This document shows positions 1 to 9,222 of a DNA stretch of 64,000 nt, piece by piece. Location: the NCBI GenBank assembly GCA_030041295.1, contig JASHOD010000039.1, positions 151,427-215,426 of the forward strand, read 5' to 3'. This DNA comes from Nitrososphaerales archaeon (GTDB lineage Archaea > Thermoproteota > Nitrososphaeria > Nitrososphaerales > CADDZS01). The stretch's first letter is position 1; each line of letters starts with the position of its first letter. The position numbers and the translations under genes were made by a program. The notes under the pieces are model-generated. The model was not told the origin of the DNA. It saw nothing but the letters and a program-made list of their open reading frames with translations, and did no database searches.

Positions 1-743
1 TATACCCGTCGAGGTAATGAGGCCTTGTAATCAAATCGCACCAATTCCCAAGGATGAAAGTATAACACGCATTTTTTACCTTCCTTGTTATAGTTCCTTA
101 TAGCTTTGAGAACAAATTTTTCACCGAACAGTCTCAACCAGATGCCACCAGCTGCTGGCAATCGCATCTTCGGAAGATACCTGATCAGCAAGGGGAACTC
201 TTTGATTGCGTCTGACGACACGGACTCTATGTAAGGATTCATTTCATCCATGAAATAGGGAACAGTCATAGCATTAGAATTTCCATAGAAGAGCGCTGAA
301 GCAGGAACGATTGAAGAATCATACAGAAAGTCATGGTGTGCCAGTTCCGAGATCGCCCAAGCAGTTTTTAAATTAAGGGAAAACATTGGTGCACGAAATC
401 CAATGATCTTCTGGTTCGTTGCTTTACCTAAGACTTTGATGCCATCCTCTAACTCTTGTTTGAAGGATTCTCTGGTCAATTGTGGCAGTCTTGAATGTGA
501 ATAACCGTGAAAAGCAATCTCATGTCCTGCGTCTCTAATAGATTTTACAATTTGAGGATTCTTCGACGCAACTTCGCCAACTACAAAGAAAGTGGAAGTT
601 GAATTGTATCTTCGGAGCGCTTCGAGAATGAGGTTAACAGCTCTTTCCAAATGAACATCCGCTTCGATCTGGTCACGCTCGCAGTTTTTAAATGGCGGTC
701 TATGATACCAATATTCGATATCAAATGTAACGTGATTTAACAT
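1..743 (-). CDS. Polysaccharide deacetylase (3' part missing)
   Basis: The gene runs off the left edge of the window; 247 codons are visible from the ATG at 743. The protein opens MLNHVTFDIEYWYH, the first NodB-homology motif with the metal-binding Asp. It then has a conserved STFFVVGE segment, GHEIAFHGYSHSRL with the two metal-ligand histidines (H-x3-H), RAPMFSL, and a late FHPWE motif typical of the exosortase-linked and archaeal branch of the family. The family removes N- or O-acetyl groups from polysaccharides. It lies at the start of a glycan locus on the same strand as the phosphatase gene just upstream. No signal peptide is visible, so it may act on a lipid-linked precursor inside the cell. 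Family assignment is firm; substrate is unknown. Confidence 0.88.
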   Translation of the reverse strand, partial: MLNHVTFDIEYWYHRPPFKNCERDQIEADVHLERAVNLILEALRRYNSTSTFFVVGEVASKNPQIVKSIRDAGHEIAFHGYSHSRLPQLTRESFKQELEDGIKVLGKATNQKIIGFRAPMFSLNLKTAWAISELAHHDFLYDSSIVPASALFYGNSNAMTVPYFMDEMNPYIESVSSDAIKEFPLLIRYLPKMRLPAAGGIWLRLFGEKFVLKAIRNYNKEGKKCVLYFHPWELVRFDYKASLPRRV

Positions 744-812
744 CACACAGTCACGAACGCTTAGTTTCTTAAAAGCTGAGAGTCTTTAAAAATGCACAAT
801 CATAACTTCCAT

Positions 813-1325
813 CTATTTAGACAGCTTTATCGTGTCAATGAAAGTTTTGATTGCGGTTTCTTGCCCTTTTTCAATAAATTTGGGCCATATGGCTCTGACT
901 TTCCCAATTGCTTGGTCGGAAGTCAGATTATACTTCACAGCGAGAAAAGATCCGAGAATCACGCCTGTTCGTCCTTTTCCCCCGTAACAGTGTATTAATA
1001 TTGGCGCCTTTCCATAATTGTCTTGCAAGTAATTCACCGCTGACAAAATTTCGGAATATTTCGGTACTGAGTGATCTGCCATTGGTACGTGCTTATAGCT
1101 TTGCAATCCAACAATTCGAAGTTTATTCTCTTCGAGGGTGTTTTCTGTCAATGTTAGAATTATCTTAATCCTTTGAACATTGCAAAGCCAATTTATTTGG
1201 CCTTGAGTGATTGGCTCTCCAGATGTTGCCAATATATCGTGCTCGATCCATCTAAAATTCTTTGGTTTGGAAGAAAACGATCTAATGAATCTTGAAACAC
1301 GTCTTTTGTAGGAGAACGTTTCCAT
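813..1325 (-). CDS. Dual-specificity/tyrosine protein phosphatase
   Basis: About 170 residues from the ATG at 1325. A longer in-frame reading to 1475 exists, but its first 50 residues look like non-coding sequence. The signature HCYGGKGRTG fits HC-x5-R, with Cys113 as nucleophile and Arg119 binding phosphate. An upstream Asp near residue 84 (MADHSVP) can serve as general acid. The family removes phosphate from Tyr, Ser/Thr or small phosphorylated molecules. It is soluble. It sits 70 bp before the deacetylase start on the same strand and diverges from the ATP-grasp gene. In this setting it may control polysaccharide synthesis, as tyrosine phosphatases do in bacterial capsule loci, but no partner kinase is visible. 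Confidence 0.82.
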   Translation of the reverse strand: METFSYKRRVSRFIRSFSSKPKNFRWIEHDILATSGEPITQGQINWLCNVQRIKIILTLTENTLEENKLRIVGLQSYKHVPMADHSVPKYSEILSAVNYLQDNYGKAPILIHCYGGKGRTGVILGSFLAVKYNLTSDQAIGKVRAIWPKFIEKGQETAIKTFIDTIKLSK

Positions 1326-1549
1326 CTTCTTCGATTCAGTTCCTTTCGATTCTAGGATTAAAATTAAAAGCGATATGCTGCAAAGATGTCTTATGATTGT
1401 GGTTCTTTTCAAGATATCCTTTCCGATAGATTTCTCTTTCATATGAGGAGGTCTTGAGAACCATAGTCGTTGCACCCAAATTATAGCCTAATAACTGTAG
1501 ATGGATAGCCTTGATGTCTTGCACTTCAAACGGAAGATAGAAGAACCAA

Positions 1550-2779
1550 TTGCGAAAAGTACTTGTCACTGACGCATCAACACGCACTGGGCTTGCGGTC
1601 ATAAGGTCTCTTGGCTCCAAGCAGATCGAGGTAACTGCTGGCGAAAGTGAACATGTTGCCTCTGGTTTTATGTCTAAATATTGTCATAAACGCATCGTCT
1701 ATCCTGACCCCGCCCAAGACAAAGAAAGGTTTGCTACAGCAATTAAGAGATTTGTTTCGGCCCACGATTTTGATCTCATCATTTCTACAACTGATATTAC
1801 TTTAATGCCTCTGCTTCTTTGCAAAGACGAAATCGAGCGATACACAAAGGTAGCTTCCCCGACATTGGATGTGGTACTTACAACAATGGACAAAGTTAAG
1901 ACATTGGAAATCGCAAAACGTATCAAAATTCCTTTTCCGAAAACTTATCTCTTAAACGGTTCTACTACTCTCGAAAAGATCGCGAGCGAAATAAGATATC
2001 CTGTGGTAATTAAGCCTAGAATGTCTATTTATTGGAGAGGCAACAAAGCTTTCAAGCTTAAGGTTAAGGAGAGTAATTACGCGCGAAATTCTGAAGACTT
2101 AAAGAACAAACTGGCCAAGATTCAAATGTTGTGCAAAGAAATTGGGGTCCCCCCCGATTTCCTATTCTTGCAAGAGTATTTTGAAGGTCAAGGGTTCGGA
2201 GTTGAACTTCTATTTGATCAAACTGAGGCCTACGCGACTTTCGCTCACAAAAGGTTGAGAGAATATCCACCAAGCGGAGGAGCTAGCACTTTGTGTGAAA
2301 GTGTAGTGCAACCAGAAATGCTACAATTTTCGACAAAGTTGCTCGAAGCGCTACATTGGCAAGGAGTTGCCATGGTAGAATTCAAACTGAATTATAACAC
2401 TAAACAACTTTCCTTAATGGAGGTAAACGGTCGATTCTGGGGATCCTTGCCTCTTAGTATAAGAGCAGGAGTTGACTTTCCCTACTTGTTGTACCTATAT
2501 CTGATGGGTGATAAAGGATTCAAAATACCCAATTACCTAGTTGGCCTTAAACAGAGGTGGTTGTTACCTGGAGATCTTCTCTGGTTATACTCTAAGATGG
2601 CACATAGAGACCACATTGTTTCGAGTTTAAGACAGTTTCTATCTTCATTTTCAGCAAAAGGCGATGTACTGTTAGATAAGGATCCGTCACCGGTAGTCGG
2701 GGCCATGATTTCTTCTCTCGGCTCCTTTTCGGATTTGGTTCGAAGGAGAAGAACGATTGAAGGAGAAATTATTGCTTGA
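1550..2779 (+). CDS. ATP-grasp family ligase-like protein
   Basis: 409 residues, TTG start at 1550. The N-terminus MRKVLVTDASTRTGLAVIRSLG is the pre-ATP-grasp Rossmann-like domain of carbamoyl-phosphate-synthase-like ATP-grasp proteins. The central region has YPVVIKPRMS with the ATP-binding Lys, LQEYFEGQGFGVELLFD, and LMEVNGRFWGSLPLSI, which supplies the Mg-binding Glu and Asn. Such proteins form a carboxylate-amine or similar bond at the cost of ATP, and stand-alone versions are common beside polysaccharide deacetylases and glycosyltransferases. Here it diverges from the phosphatase/deacetylase pair with about 220 bp between. It probably modifies a surface glycan or lipid carrier; the substrate cannot be read from sequence. 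Confidence 0.8.
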   Translation: MRKVLVTDASTRTGLAVIRSLGSKQIEVTAGESEHVASGFMSKYCHKRIVYPDPAQDKERFATAIKRFVSAHDFDLIISTTDITLMPLLLCKDEIERYTKVASPTLDVVLTTMDKVKTLEIAKRIKIPFPKTYLLNGSTTLEKIASEIRYPVVIKPRMSIYWRGNKAFKLKVKESNYARNSEDLKNKLAKIQMLCKEIGVPPDFLFLQEYFEGQGFGVELLFDQTEAYATFAHKRLREYPPSGGASTLCESVVQPEMLQFSTKLLEALHWQGVAMVEFKLNYNTKQLSLMEVNGRFWGSLPLSIRAGVDFPYLLYLYLMGDKGFKIPNYLVGLKQRWLLPGDLLWLYSKMAHRDHIVSSLRQFLSSFSAKGDVLLDKDPSPVVGAMISSLGSFSDLVRRRRTIEGEIIA

Positions 2780-2875
2780 TAAGTTTGCCTAGCTAAAACC
2801 TGGTGATATCAGCTTAATGAGCTTCAGTGGCGCAAGATCGTTGATCGCTCTTTCTAGACGATAAATTGAATGCTG

Positions 2876-4027
2876 TTAGTTCGTTGTAGAGAACTTCGCA
2901 ATAGACTCGCAAATCTTCCGAACGTCCGATTCAGTCAATCCTTCATAAGTAGGTACGCTGATTCCTTTTTCAGATAACTCCTTTGCAACGGGATTCTCGA
3001 TTTGGTACTTCTGGAACGGCGGAAGTTTTGAAATTGGATAAAACATAGGACGCGTTTCGATACCTTCCGAGGCAAGGAATGACTGTAAATGTTTTCGTCT
3101 TTCTGGATTTAGATTGTTCAGAAGAAAAGTGTACATCCAGAATACACATTTTGCCCAGTTCATTTCCGGATGAGGTGTAACCTTTGATCCGAACATCTCA
3201 ATCAAATGTGATGAATAAAAGTGGCATATCTCTCTGTACTTTTCAATTCTCTTGTCGAGGCTTTGAAGTTGAGCACATCCTAAAGAGGCCTGCAAGTTTG
3301 TCATTCTATAATTGAAACCTACCTCAGGATGCCAAAAATGCTCTTTGCGATCTGCGCCATGATCTCGCAGTAGTTTCATTTTCTCCATCAATGGAAGATC
3401 ATTTGTAAGGCACATTCCGCCCTCTCCGGTAGTTACAAGTTTGTTCCCGTAGAAACTAAAACAGGAAATTTTGCCAAATGTACCGACCTTTTTCCCTTTG
3501 TACAACGCTCCATGCGCCTCAGCACAATCTTCGACCAGGACCAAATTCCGCGATTCACATAGTTCAACTATTGGATCGAGGTCGACGGGATGGCCATAAA
3601 GGTGAACGACTATGACCACTTTCGTTCGATCTGTAAGTCGCTTTTGTATTGTATCAGCATCCATTCCAAAGTAATCTCGATTAGAGTCAACCAGAACCGG
3701 CTTGCCACCACAAAGCAGTACCATATTTGCAGGGGAAACGAATGTCAAATCTGGAACTATTACCTCGTCCCCATTTCCTATTCCAGAGGCGACGAGAGCC
3801 AAGTGAAGTGCAGTTGTGCCATTCGAAGTGGTGACTCCATATTTCGTGCCTACATAATTTGAGAATTCGTTCTCAAATCGTGAAATGAATTCACCGCTAG
3901 AGCTAATCCAACCAGAATCGAAAGCTTCTAGAAGTAACTTCCTTTCCGTGGATCCTAAATTTGGCCGAGCCAGCGGATACACGAACTTCGGTTTGGGACT
4001 AACGCGAATGCTTTGTTGAGCTTCCAT
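2876..4027 (-). CDS. DegT/DnrJ/EryC1/StrS sugar aminotransferase (perosamine-synthase-like)
   Basis: 383 residues, the usual length of the family. It is a PLP-dependent aminotransferase that places an amino group on a 4-keto (or 3-keto) nucleotide sugar. Lys196 in SFYGNKLVTTGEGG is the Schiff-base lysine; SNGTTALHLAL binds the PLP phosphate and EDCAEAHGA holds the Asp that contacts the pyridine nitrogen. Its start overlaps the end of the upstream GDP-mannose 4,6-dehydratase by 29 bp, so the two are translated as one unit. The simplest reading is GDP-mannose to GDP-4-keto-6-deoxymannose to GDP-perosamine for a surface glycan. That product is inferred from context only. Confidence 0.88.
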   Translation of the reverse strand: MEAQQSIRVSPKPKFVYPLARPNLGSTERKLLLEAFDSGWISSSGEFISRFENEFSNYVGTKYGVTTSNGTTALHLALVASGIGNGDEVIVPDLTFVSPANMVLLCGGKPVLVDSNRDYFGMDADTIQKRLTDRTKVVIVVHLYGHPVDLDPIVELCESRNLVLVEDCAEAHGALYKGKKVGTFGKISCFSFYGNKLVTTGEGGMCLTNDLPLMEKMKLLRDHGADRKEHFWHPEVGFNYRMTNLQASLGCAQLQSLDKRIEKYREICHFYSSHLIEMFGSKVTPHPEMNWAKCVFWMYTFLLNNLNPERRKHLQSFLASEGIETRPMFYPISKLPPFQKYQIENPVAKELSEKGISVPTYEGLTESDVRKICESIAKFSTTN

Positions 4028-5078
4028 AGACTCGGCTTCCTACGTAAAATTCATTTTGATTTTCTATATTTAGAGAACTAGGTACATCCCAGGGAAACAT
4101 CTTGCCATTAAGCGAAGCTCGCCATCTACGAACATCCTCTTCTACCATAATCTTCACTAAGTCAGAAAACGAAGTCTTTGGTTTCCAGCCAAGGATTTTG
4201 TTTGCTTTAGTATAGTCACCTTTTAGAGCAGGCACATCGAGAGGCCGAAAGAGCTTCTTGTCGATGATAACATGATCTTCCCAGTTAAGTCCCACGCTTG
4301 AAAATGCGATTTCCACAAGTTCTTGTACTGAATGTTGTGACCCGGTAGCAACAACAAAATCGTCTGGGGTATCATTTTGAAGCATCATCCACATGCTCTC
4401 GACGTATTCAGGAGCATATCCCCAATCTCTCTTCGCTTTGAGATTTCCAAGATGAATTGATTTTGTAAGGCCTAATTTTATCATCGCGACGGTATTGGTT
4501 ACCTTGCGAGTGACAAATTCCAAGCCTCTTAACGGCGATTCGTGGTTAAACAGCAGTCCATTACATGCAAACATTCCAAACGATTCCCTGTATATTCGAG
4601 TAAGCCAATAACCATAAACTTTTGCTGCAGCATATGGGCTTGCTGGGTGGAACGGGGTTTCTTCGTTTTGAGCTTGGGAAGCGCCATCTCCGTACATCTC
4701 ACTCGAAGAAGCCTGATAAAATCGAACATTCTTTTTCAAAAGTTTCAGAGCGTCTAGTATTCTCGTCACACTTATCCCCGTTATGTCGCCTGTTGCAGAA
4801 GGCTGGTCAAATGAAGCTTCTACAAAACTTTGAGCAGCAAGGTGATAAACTTCATCAGGGTTTGATCGGATAATCGCGTTTATTACCGATCCGGTGTCCA
4901 TTAAGTCACCTGGAATAAGAGTTATTTTATTCTGTACGCCTAAATACTGGAGCCTCCAAAAAGATGGAGTCGATGTCCGTCTGTAGATGCCAAAGACGTG
5001 ATAGTTCTTCTTTAAGAGGAGTTTAGCAAGATAAGCCCCATCTTGTCCTGTTATGCCAGTAATTAGAGCAGATCGCAA
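3999..5078 (-). CDS. gmd: GDP-mannose 4,6-dehydratase
   Basis: 359 residues. It is an extended short-chain dehydrogenase/reductase that turns GDP-mannose into GDP-4-keto-6-deoxymannose. The NADP-binding GITGQDGAYLA motif lies at residues 8-18, followed by GDLMD and YHLAAQSFV, the catalytic SSSEMYG and the SPYAAAKVYGYW segment with the Tyr-x3-Lys pair. LLFNHESPLRG and the GYAPEYVESMW segment are typical of Gmd rather than of UDP-glucose dehydratases. It is the first gene of a two-gene overlapping operon with the DegT aminotransferase. No GDP-fucose synthase is present, which favours an amino sugar over fucose. Confidence 0.93.
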   Translation of the reverse strand: MRSALITGITGQDGAYLAKLLLKKNYHVFGIYRRTSTPSFWRLQYLGVQNKITLIPGDLMDTGSVINAIIRSNPDEVYHLAAQSFVEASFDQPSATGDITGISVTRILDALKLLKKNVRFYQASSSEMYGDGASQAQNEETPFHPASPYAAAKVYGYWLTRIYRESFGMFACNGLLFNHESPLRGLEFVTRKVTNTVAMIKLGLTKSIHLGNLKAKRDWGYAPEYVESMWMMLQNDTPDDFVVATGSQHSVQELVEIAFSSVGLNWEDHVIIDKKLFRPLDVPALKGDYTKANKILGWKPKTSFSDLVKIMVEEDVRRWRASLNGKMFPWDVPSSLNIENQNEFYVGSRVYGSSTKHSR

Positions 5079-5608
5079 GTAGTAATTTTCTATACTCCTT
5101 CGGACAAACTGAACGAAAAATGATATTTAAGGGTGCTTTCGAAGTCCACTGTTTTTTGATGAGAGAGTGTAGCAAATGCCTTTTTCTATATTCATTTTTC
5201 ATGAGTTAATTGAATTACTACAGTTTTCTTATCGATGATAGCTGATTAGCCAACTGCAGGTGCTATCTTTACTTATCGAGTCTAGTGCCCTAAATTGATT
5301 TCTTAGGACACTAGCTGATAGCAAGTATTGGAACAATTTTCTTAATTATCTTCGCTTTGATGATAGTCCACATGAGTCGAATTTCCAATCGAAGTCTAAC
5401 GACACAAAGAGATTTGACACTGGATAATCGGTGTTTTGTGTAGCTCCTCGGCGATTCCGTCCGATACCATTGACTCAGGTAAGACATGAATAAAGCTAGA
5501 AAAAATCAGGCCAATTCAAATTCTCTTATTTAAAGCGATAGAGAATTGAATCAAGATCATTTCCATCTACTTTTGATCAGTGAATCTTTTTTTTAGATAA
5601 TTCTTTAA
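5079..5608. other. Intergenic region with two inverted repeats
   Basis: 530 bases without a convincing gene between divergent gmd and a membrane-protein gene, so both promoters should lie here. It contains GATAGC at 5237-5242 mirrored by GCTATC at 5262-5267, and a stronger inverted repeat at 5282-5314. A TTTAAA-like box is near 5529. No open frame with a believable start was found on either strand. Confidence 0.5.
5282..5314. repeat. Inverted repeat, 12-bp arms with one mismatch
   Basis: CTAGTGCCCTAA at 5282-5293 pairs with TTAGGACACTAG at 5303-5314 around a 9-base loop, with one mismatch. It lies about 200 bp upstream of gmd and 295 bp upstream of the membrane protein. It could be an RNA hairpin, an operator or the relic end of a mobile element; no T-run follows, so a classical terminator is less likely. 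Confidence 0.5.
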
Positions 5609-6328
5609 TTGCAGGATCAAACGTCTCCGCCTCAGGAACGATTGACGCAATTAAGACTTGACCGAGCGGTCGCGTCCACCCATTTACAGCGGTACTGGCT
5701 CGAGTTGATTTTGGGATCAGTTGTAATCGGATTGTTGGGATACTCTTCGTTGTCGGGCTCCTACAGATTCGATGGAAAGAGTCTTCTATATTCTTCTGCA
5801 ATTTCCTACCTTCTTTGCTTTGCCCTTACGTCATTCTTCCTTAATCGGCAAGGCGCCAAGTTTCTGGATCGGTTTTTCATTTCCACGTTGAGCATGCTGT
5901 CAGGAATAGTGATCTTTGAAATTGTGTATCACTATGGCTTTGGAATCTCTCAAGTTCAACTCGTAAGCGACTTTACCTATTTCGGCAACGCATTCTCGGA
6001 TGGCTTTTTTCCTCTCATCTGGTATCTCCTAATTTTTGCTTCTCTCTTTATTGGAAGAAAATACATGCATTTCAATAAGTCCCTTGCCTTCCTATGTGTC
6101 ATTGGCGGAGTAATCATGTTTCTATGGATAGGAAGCAATTATCCACAGGCTTTCAGCCCTCCTTGGGTTGCAACATATCTTCCCATCTACTATACGTTCC
6201 ACGTCTCATATTCAAGCCCCTCTATGATATTACAATATGCAAAGTTCTACAACAGCGTTGCGAAAGTAATCGCCGTAATTCCTGCTTTCTTTTTTAATAA
6301 AAAGCCAAGGTCATCTTTCTCTTACTAA
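5609..6328 (+). CDS. Multi-pass membrane protein of unknown function
   Basis: 239 residues from a TTG at 5609. After a charged N-terminal stretch of about 25 residues there are some six hydrophobic segments, around residues 31-48, 60-77, 87-107, 133-150, 157-175 and 215-230. The short C-terminus is basic (NKKPRSSF). No family is recognised. Its position between gmd and a flippase suggests a part in exporting or assembling surface polysaccharide, but nothing in the sequence proves this. Confidence 0.6.
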   Translation: MQDQTSPPQERLTQLRLDRAVASTHLQRYWLELILGSVVIGLLGYSSLSGSYRFDGKSLLYSSAISYLLCFALTSFFLNRQGAKFLDRFFISTLSMLSGIVIFEIVYHYGFGISQVQLVSDFTYFGNAFSDGFFPLIWYLLIFASLFIGRKYMHFNKSLAFLCVIGGVIMFLWIGSNYPQAFSPPWVATYLPIYYTFHVSYSSPSMILQYAKFYNSVAKVIAVIPAFFFNKKPRSSFSY

Positions 6329-6583
6329 TGTTTCTAGCTCATTCTACTTCTTCAAGCAGCTTCCCAGTGACCTCGTATTTCGAATTCGCCCTAATTGGAG
6401 TAGATACTAATCACTCTGTTCGCGGGCAGTCACGCCCCATAGAATTGTCGCTTTTCGAGTAGAATTCAGTCGAATTTTCATCAACTAAATACTTTAGGCG
6501 ATTTCGCGCTATATAGCATACTTTCAAATCTTTCAAATTCTAGTGTCTTTCGTAGTTGAAGAAGTTGTTATCATTATATTCAG

Positions 6584-8122
6584 CTACAAATATTGTAACA
6601 ATCGCTTGAATGACTGAGGAAGAAGATGAGCAATGAATCCACGATCTTCTTCATTCAATACTTTCAGACCCTTTATGCAAAGCAAGAATAATCCCGCATA
6701 AATTATGGAATAAGGTATCAACGTCAATGTTCTAACACTTACAAAAGCGGATAGGGCGTAAACAGCTGCGAACGGGACAACTGAAGCCACAATTCCCTTT
6801 GCGTAGAATGCCAAAGAATCTAGCTTTCCCAGGTACTGTCTTACAAAATAAAGGGAAACTATCGTTCCCATCAAGGTCTCAAGAGCTCTGCTAGAAGCTC
6901 CACCGTTCATTCCAAAACCCGGGATAAGCAACAATGCAAATCCAACATCCGCGACTGCTGCAGCAATTCCCGCGATTAGGGCTTGGACCGTGTGTCCAAT
7001 CGCTTGCAGTATCGAATAAACCATCAATTGCACGCCATAAAAGATGTAAGTTGCGGAGATTATCTCTAACGGACCGATCGCAGACAGATATGCGCCCCCG
7101 CCTGAAAATAACGACAAGAGCTGAGGCGCAAGTGCGGCCAACAGTAATGAGGCCGGCAAAAGTCCGAGAACCAAGAAGCGTATTGAAAGTCGTACAACGT
7201 TTGAAACCTGATCACTGCTTCCAGAACTTGAAGTTGCTTCTGGTAAGAGAGCGGTAGTAAGAGGGGTGATTACGATAAGAAACAAACTCGCTGAGATCTG
7301 TATTGCCAGATTGTATGCTCCAAGAGAATGCGTGTATCCCCCAATAACTATTGAATCTCCGCTCGTCGATATTATTCCCAAAATTGTAGCGATAGCAAGG
7401 GGAATAGAATACTTCATTACAGTACGATGATAGCTTTGATCGGATTTCTGGAAAATTTGAGGCATTATTTTCCGTATCGGCCAAAGAATCAAAATTGCAT
7501 AATATATCACCCAGGCAATTATTCCGAAGCCTATATTGTGATATAACTCCAAGGTGATAAATGCGAAGCCCAGCATTAGAATCCTTGAAATCGTAATTAT
7601 CCAAGCAAGGAAAGTGTACATTTTCATGCCTTGAATTACACCTTGGAGTATCGAGGAGAACGAGTAAGCAAAGAGATAGAAACCGCCAAGAATGAACAGG
7701 CTAGTCCACCGCGTAGTTTTCATAAAGTATAATGAAAGCTCAGGTGACAAAAGTTCAAACACAATTGTAGCTAAAAGAGAGAAAACTAGCGATAAGACGA
7801 TGATTGACTTGGCCACGGCCCATGCTTTCTTCTCATCCTCCTTGAGGAATAAAGCAACATATCTTGCTGCCGCGTATTGAAGTGCGAACGTTGAAACAGT
7901 AACTCCGACGCTTACTGAAACCAAGACACTACTGTATGCAGTGTAGGCGTTTGGAGACGTCAGTCTGACAAGTGTCGCAAGAAATACGAATGCCAGGACA
8001 CTCGTAATAATATTCTGAACCGCAAGTGATCCCAGCCCTCTGCTGACATTTCGAGTCCTTGAATCCGCATCAACATCCACTTTAATCGCAGTAGATGATT
8101 GATCGCAATCTTCCTCTTGCAA
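6584..8122 (-). CDS. Polysaccharide flippase (Wzx/MATE-like, MVF superfamily)
   Basis: 512 residues with about 12-14 hydrophobic segments, the size and layout of oligosaccharide flippases that move lipid-linked glycans across the membrane. After a soluble head of some 30 residues the first helices read SLAVQNIITSVLAFVFLATLVRL, cut here by a Leu-rich run. The later GTIVSLYFVRQYLG helix and hydrophobic C-terminal helices also fit. The start is a TTG at 8122. It completes the glycan locus: precursors made by gmd, the aminotransferase and the ATP-grasp enzyme would be flipped by it. Family is fairly sure, cargo unknown. Confidence 0.8.
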   Translation of the reverse strand: MQEEDCDQSSTAIKVDVDADSRTRNVSRGLGSLAVQNIITSVLAFVFLATLVRLTSPNAYTAYSSVLVSVSVGVTVSTFALQYAAARYVALFLKEDEKKAWAVAKSIIVLSLVFSLLATIVFELLSPELSLYFMKTTRWTSLFILGGFYLFAYSFSSILQGVIQGMKMYTFLAWIITISRILMLGFAFITLELYHNIGFGIIAWVIYYAILILWPIRKIMPQIFQKSDQSYHRTVMKYSIPLAIATILGIISTSGDSIVIGGYTHSLGAYNLAIQISASLFLIVITPLTTALLPEATSSSGSSDQVSNVVRLSIRFLVLGLLPASLLLAALAPQLLSLFSGGGAYLSAIGPLEIISATYIFYGVQLMVYSILQAIGHTVQALIAGIAAAVADVGFALLLIPGFGMNGGASSRALETLMGTIVSLYFVRQYLGKLDSLAFYAKGIVASVVPFAAVYALSAFVSVRTLTLIPYSIIYAGLFLLCIKGLKVLNEEDRGFIAHLLPQSFKRLLQYL

Positions 8123-8349
8123 AAAACGATTCTCCGGAAATTACGCCGAATCTGTGCATGGTCTCAATTCTCAGTGTATATTAATCTGCTAACCATCAAC
8201 TCATATCTCTTGATTCATTATGACTGTCAAGATTTACAATAGCGCTAAACGAGATCTTGAGATTTCATGTATCATTGTCGCCGATAATGCGAGCTTTTCG
8301 AATCTTCCACGAAATTGATGAAACCTCGCCGCCTACTGGCAGTCTCTTT

Positions 8350-8367
8350 CCCTTGAAATAACAAGGG
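8350..8367. repeat. Short inverted repeat sharing the CCTTGAAA core
   Basis: CCCTTG at 8350-8355, loop AAATAA, CAAGGG at 8362-8367: a perfect 6-bp stem. The left arm plus loop reads CCTTGAAATAA, almost the unit of the array at 9167-9592. It lies in the 350-bp stretch between the flippase start and the nuclease relic, which otherwise shows no gene. Confidence 0.45.
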
Positions 8368-8474
8368 TCGCAGGTTGGAATACAATCAAAGAAACCACTG
8401 GCATTCAGCTCCTCCGCGAGCGCATCGTTGGGTCAATGCCACGCAAACTCCGTTTCTGTCGGTTTGTAGAATAA

Positions 8475-8950
8475 ACCAAGAATCCGGCCTCCATCACTTT
8501 TCGTGATATTGCGCTTTTGGAACCATATGCGGATAGATCCGTTAAACTTGGAAAGAACAAGGGGGGAATTGACCTTGCAGGAATTGGATTCGATAATTCG
8601 CATTGGGTAATTGAATTCAAGATCCTTGAGGCGAATCGAGACATCGGCGAATTGAAAGTTCCAATCCAAATTCCTGGGATATCGGAAGCCATCGGTCAAG
8701 CATTGCTATACAGCCATCTACATGGCAGGAGATTCAGGGAATCAAAAGAATGGATGATAATGCCGGCAGTATGCACCTGGAACCACCGAGCGGCCTTTCT
8801 GACGTTGTGGAGACGTGCCGAAGGCTTGGAGTCACTCTTTTTGCTCTCGACACGCCAAATTATTGTCCCAATGGAAAGGCGCTACGAATCTACTATCTCA
8901 ACGATGATGATCCAAGACCCTTTGCTAATGCAGAAACGATCGAAGCTTAA
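8475..8950 (+). pseudogene. PD-(D/E)XK nuclease-like gene, frameshifted relic
   Basis: Two reading frames together give one protein-like sequence. Frame A runs from about 8475 (no good start; TTG at 8517) and reads RDIALLEPYADRSVKLG, then GIDLAGIGFDNSHWVIEFK, which matches the D-(x)n-E-x-K core of PD-(D/E)XK nucleases, on through SKEWMIMPAV. From about 8785-8795 the similarity to coding sequence moves to another frame: PSGLSDVVETCRRLG, VTLFALDTPNYC, ending at the TAA at 8950. A stop just before 8475 removes any N-terminus. This is best explained as a decayed restriction- or repair-type nuclease gene with a single-base indel. A sequencing error at the junction is the alternative. Confidence 0.5.
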
Positions 8951-9166
8951 CTCGTTCCCTCAGTTCAATGGTTTGGATCGATTTTGAAAACAAGACTTCG
9001 ATTAAGGAAGGAAACATTTCTCGAAGCTCGAAAGGAAAACTGAGAGCTTGAGGCGCATTTGCGAGATATGCAGAAGGGTAGATTTCTTCCCTTCGTCTTT
9101 AGGGGGAATTCAGCCCCTATTCCCGCCTTCACTACTATACGGAATCGGGGGGGCCGTAGCGGGCCC

Positions 9167-9222
9167 TTTAGCCTTGGAAAACCCCTTGGCTAAGGGTAGT
9201 CTTGGCTAGTTCCAAGGCTAAA
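9167..9222. repeat. 13-bp perfect inverted repeat with nested hairpin
   Basis: TTTAGCCTTGGAA at 9167-9179 is mirrored exactly by TTCCAAGGCTAAA at 9210-9222. The 30-base interval contains CCCTTGGCTAAGGG (9183-9196), itself a 5-bp hairpin, and that 14-mer recurs exactly at 9301-9314. A second small stem AGCCTT/AAGGCT spans 9317-9337. As RNA this would fold into a two-level hairpin; as DNA it could extrude or bind a dimeric protein. Confidence 0.6.
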
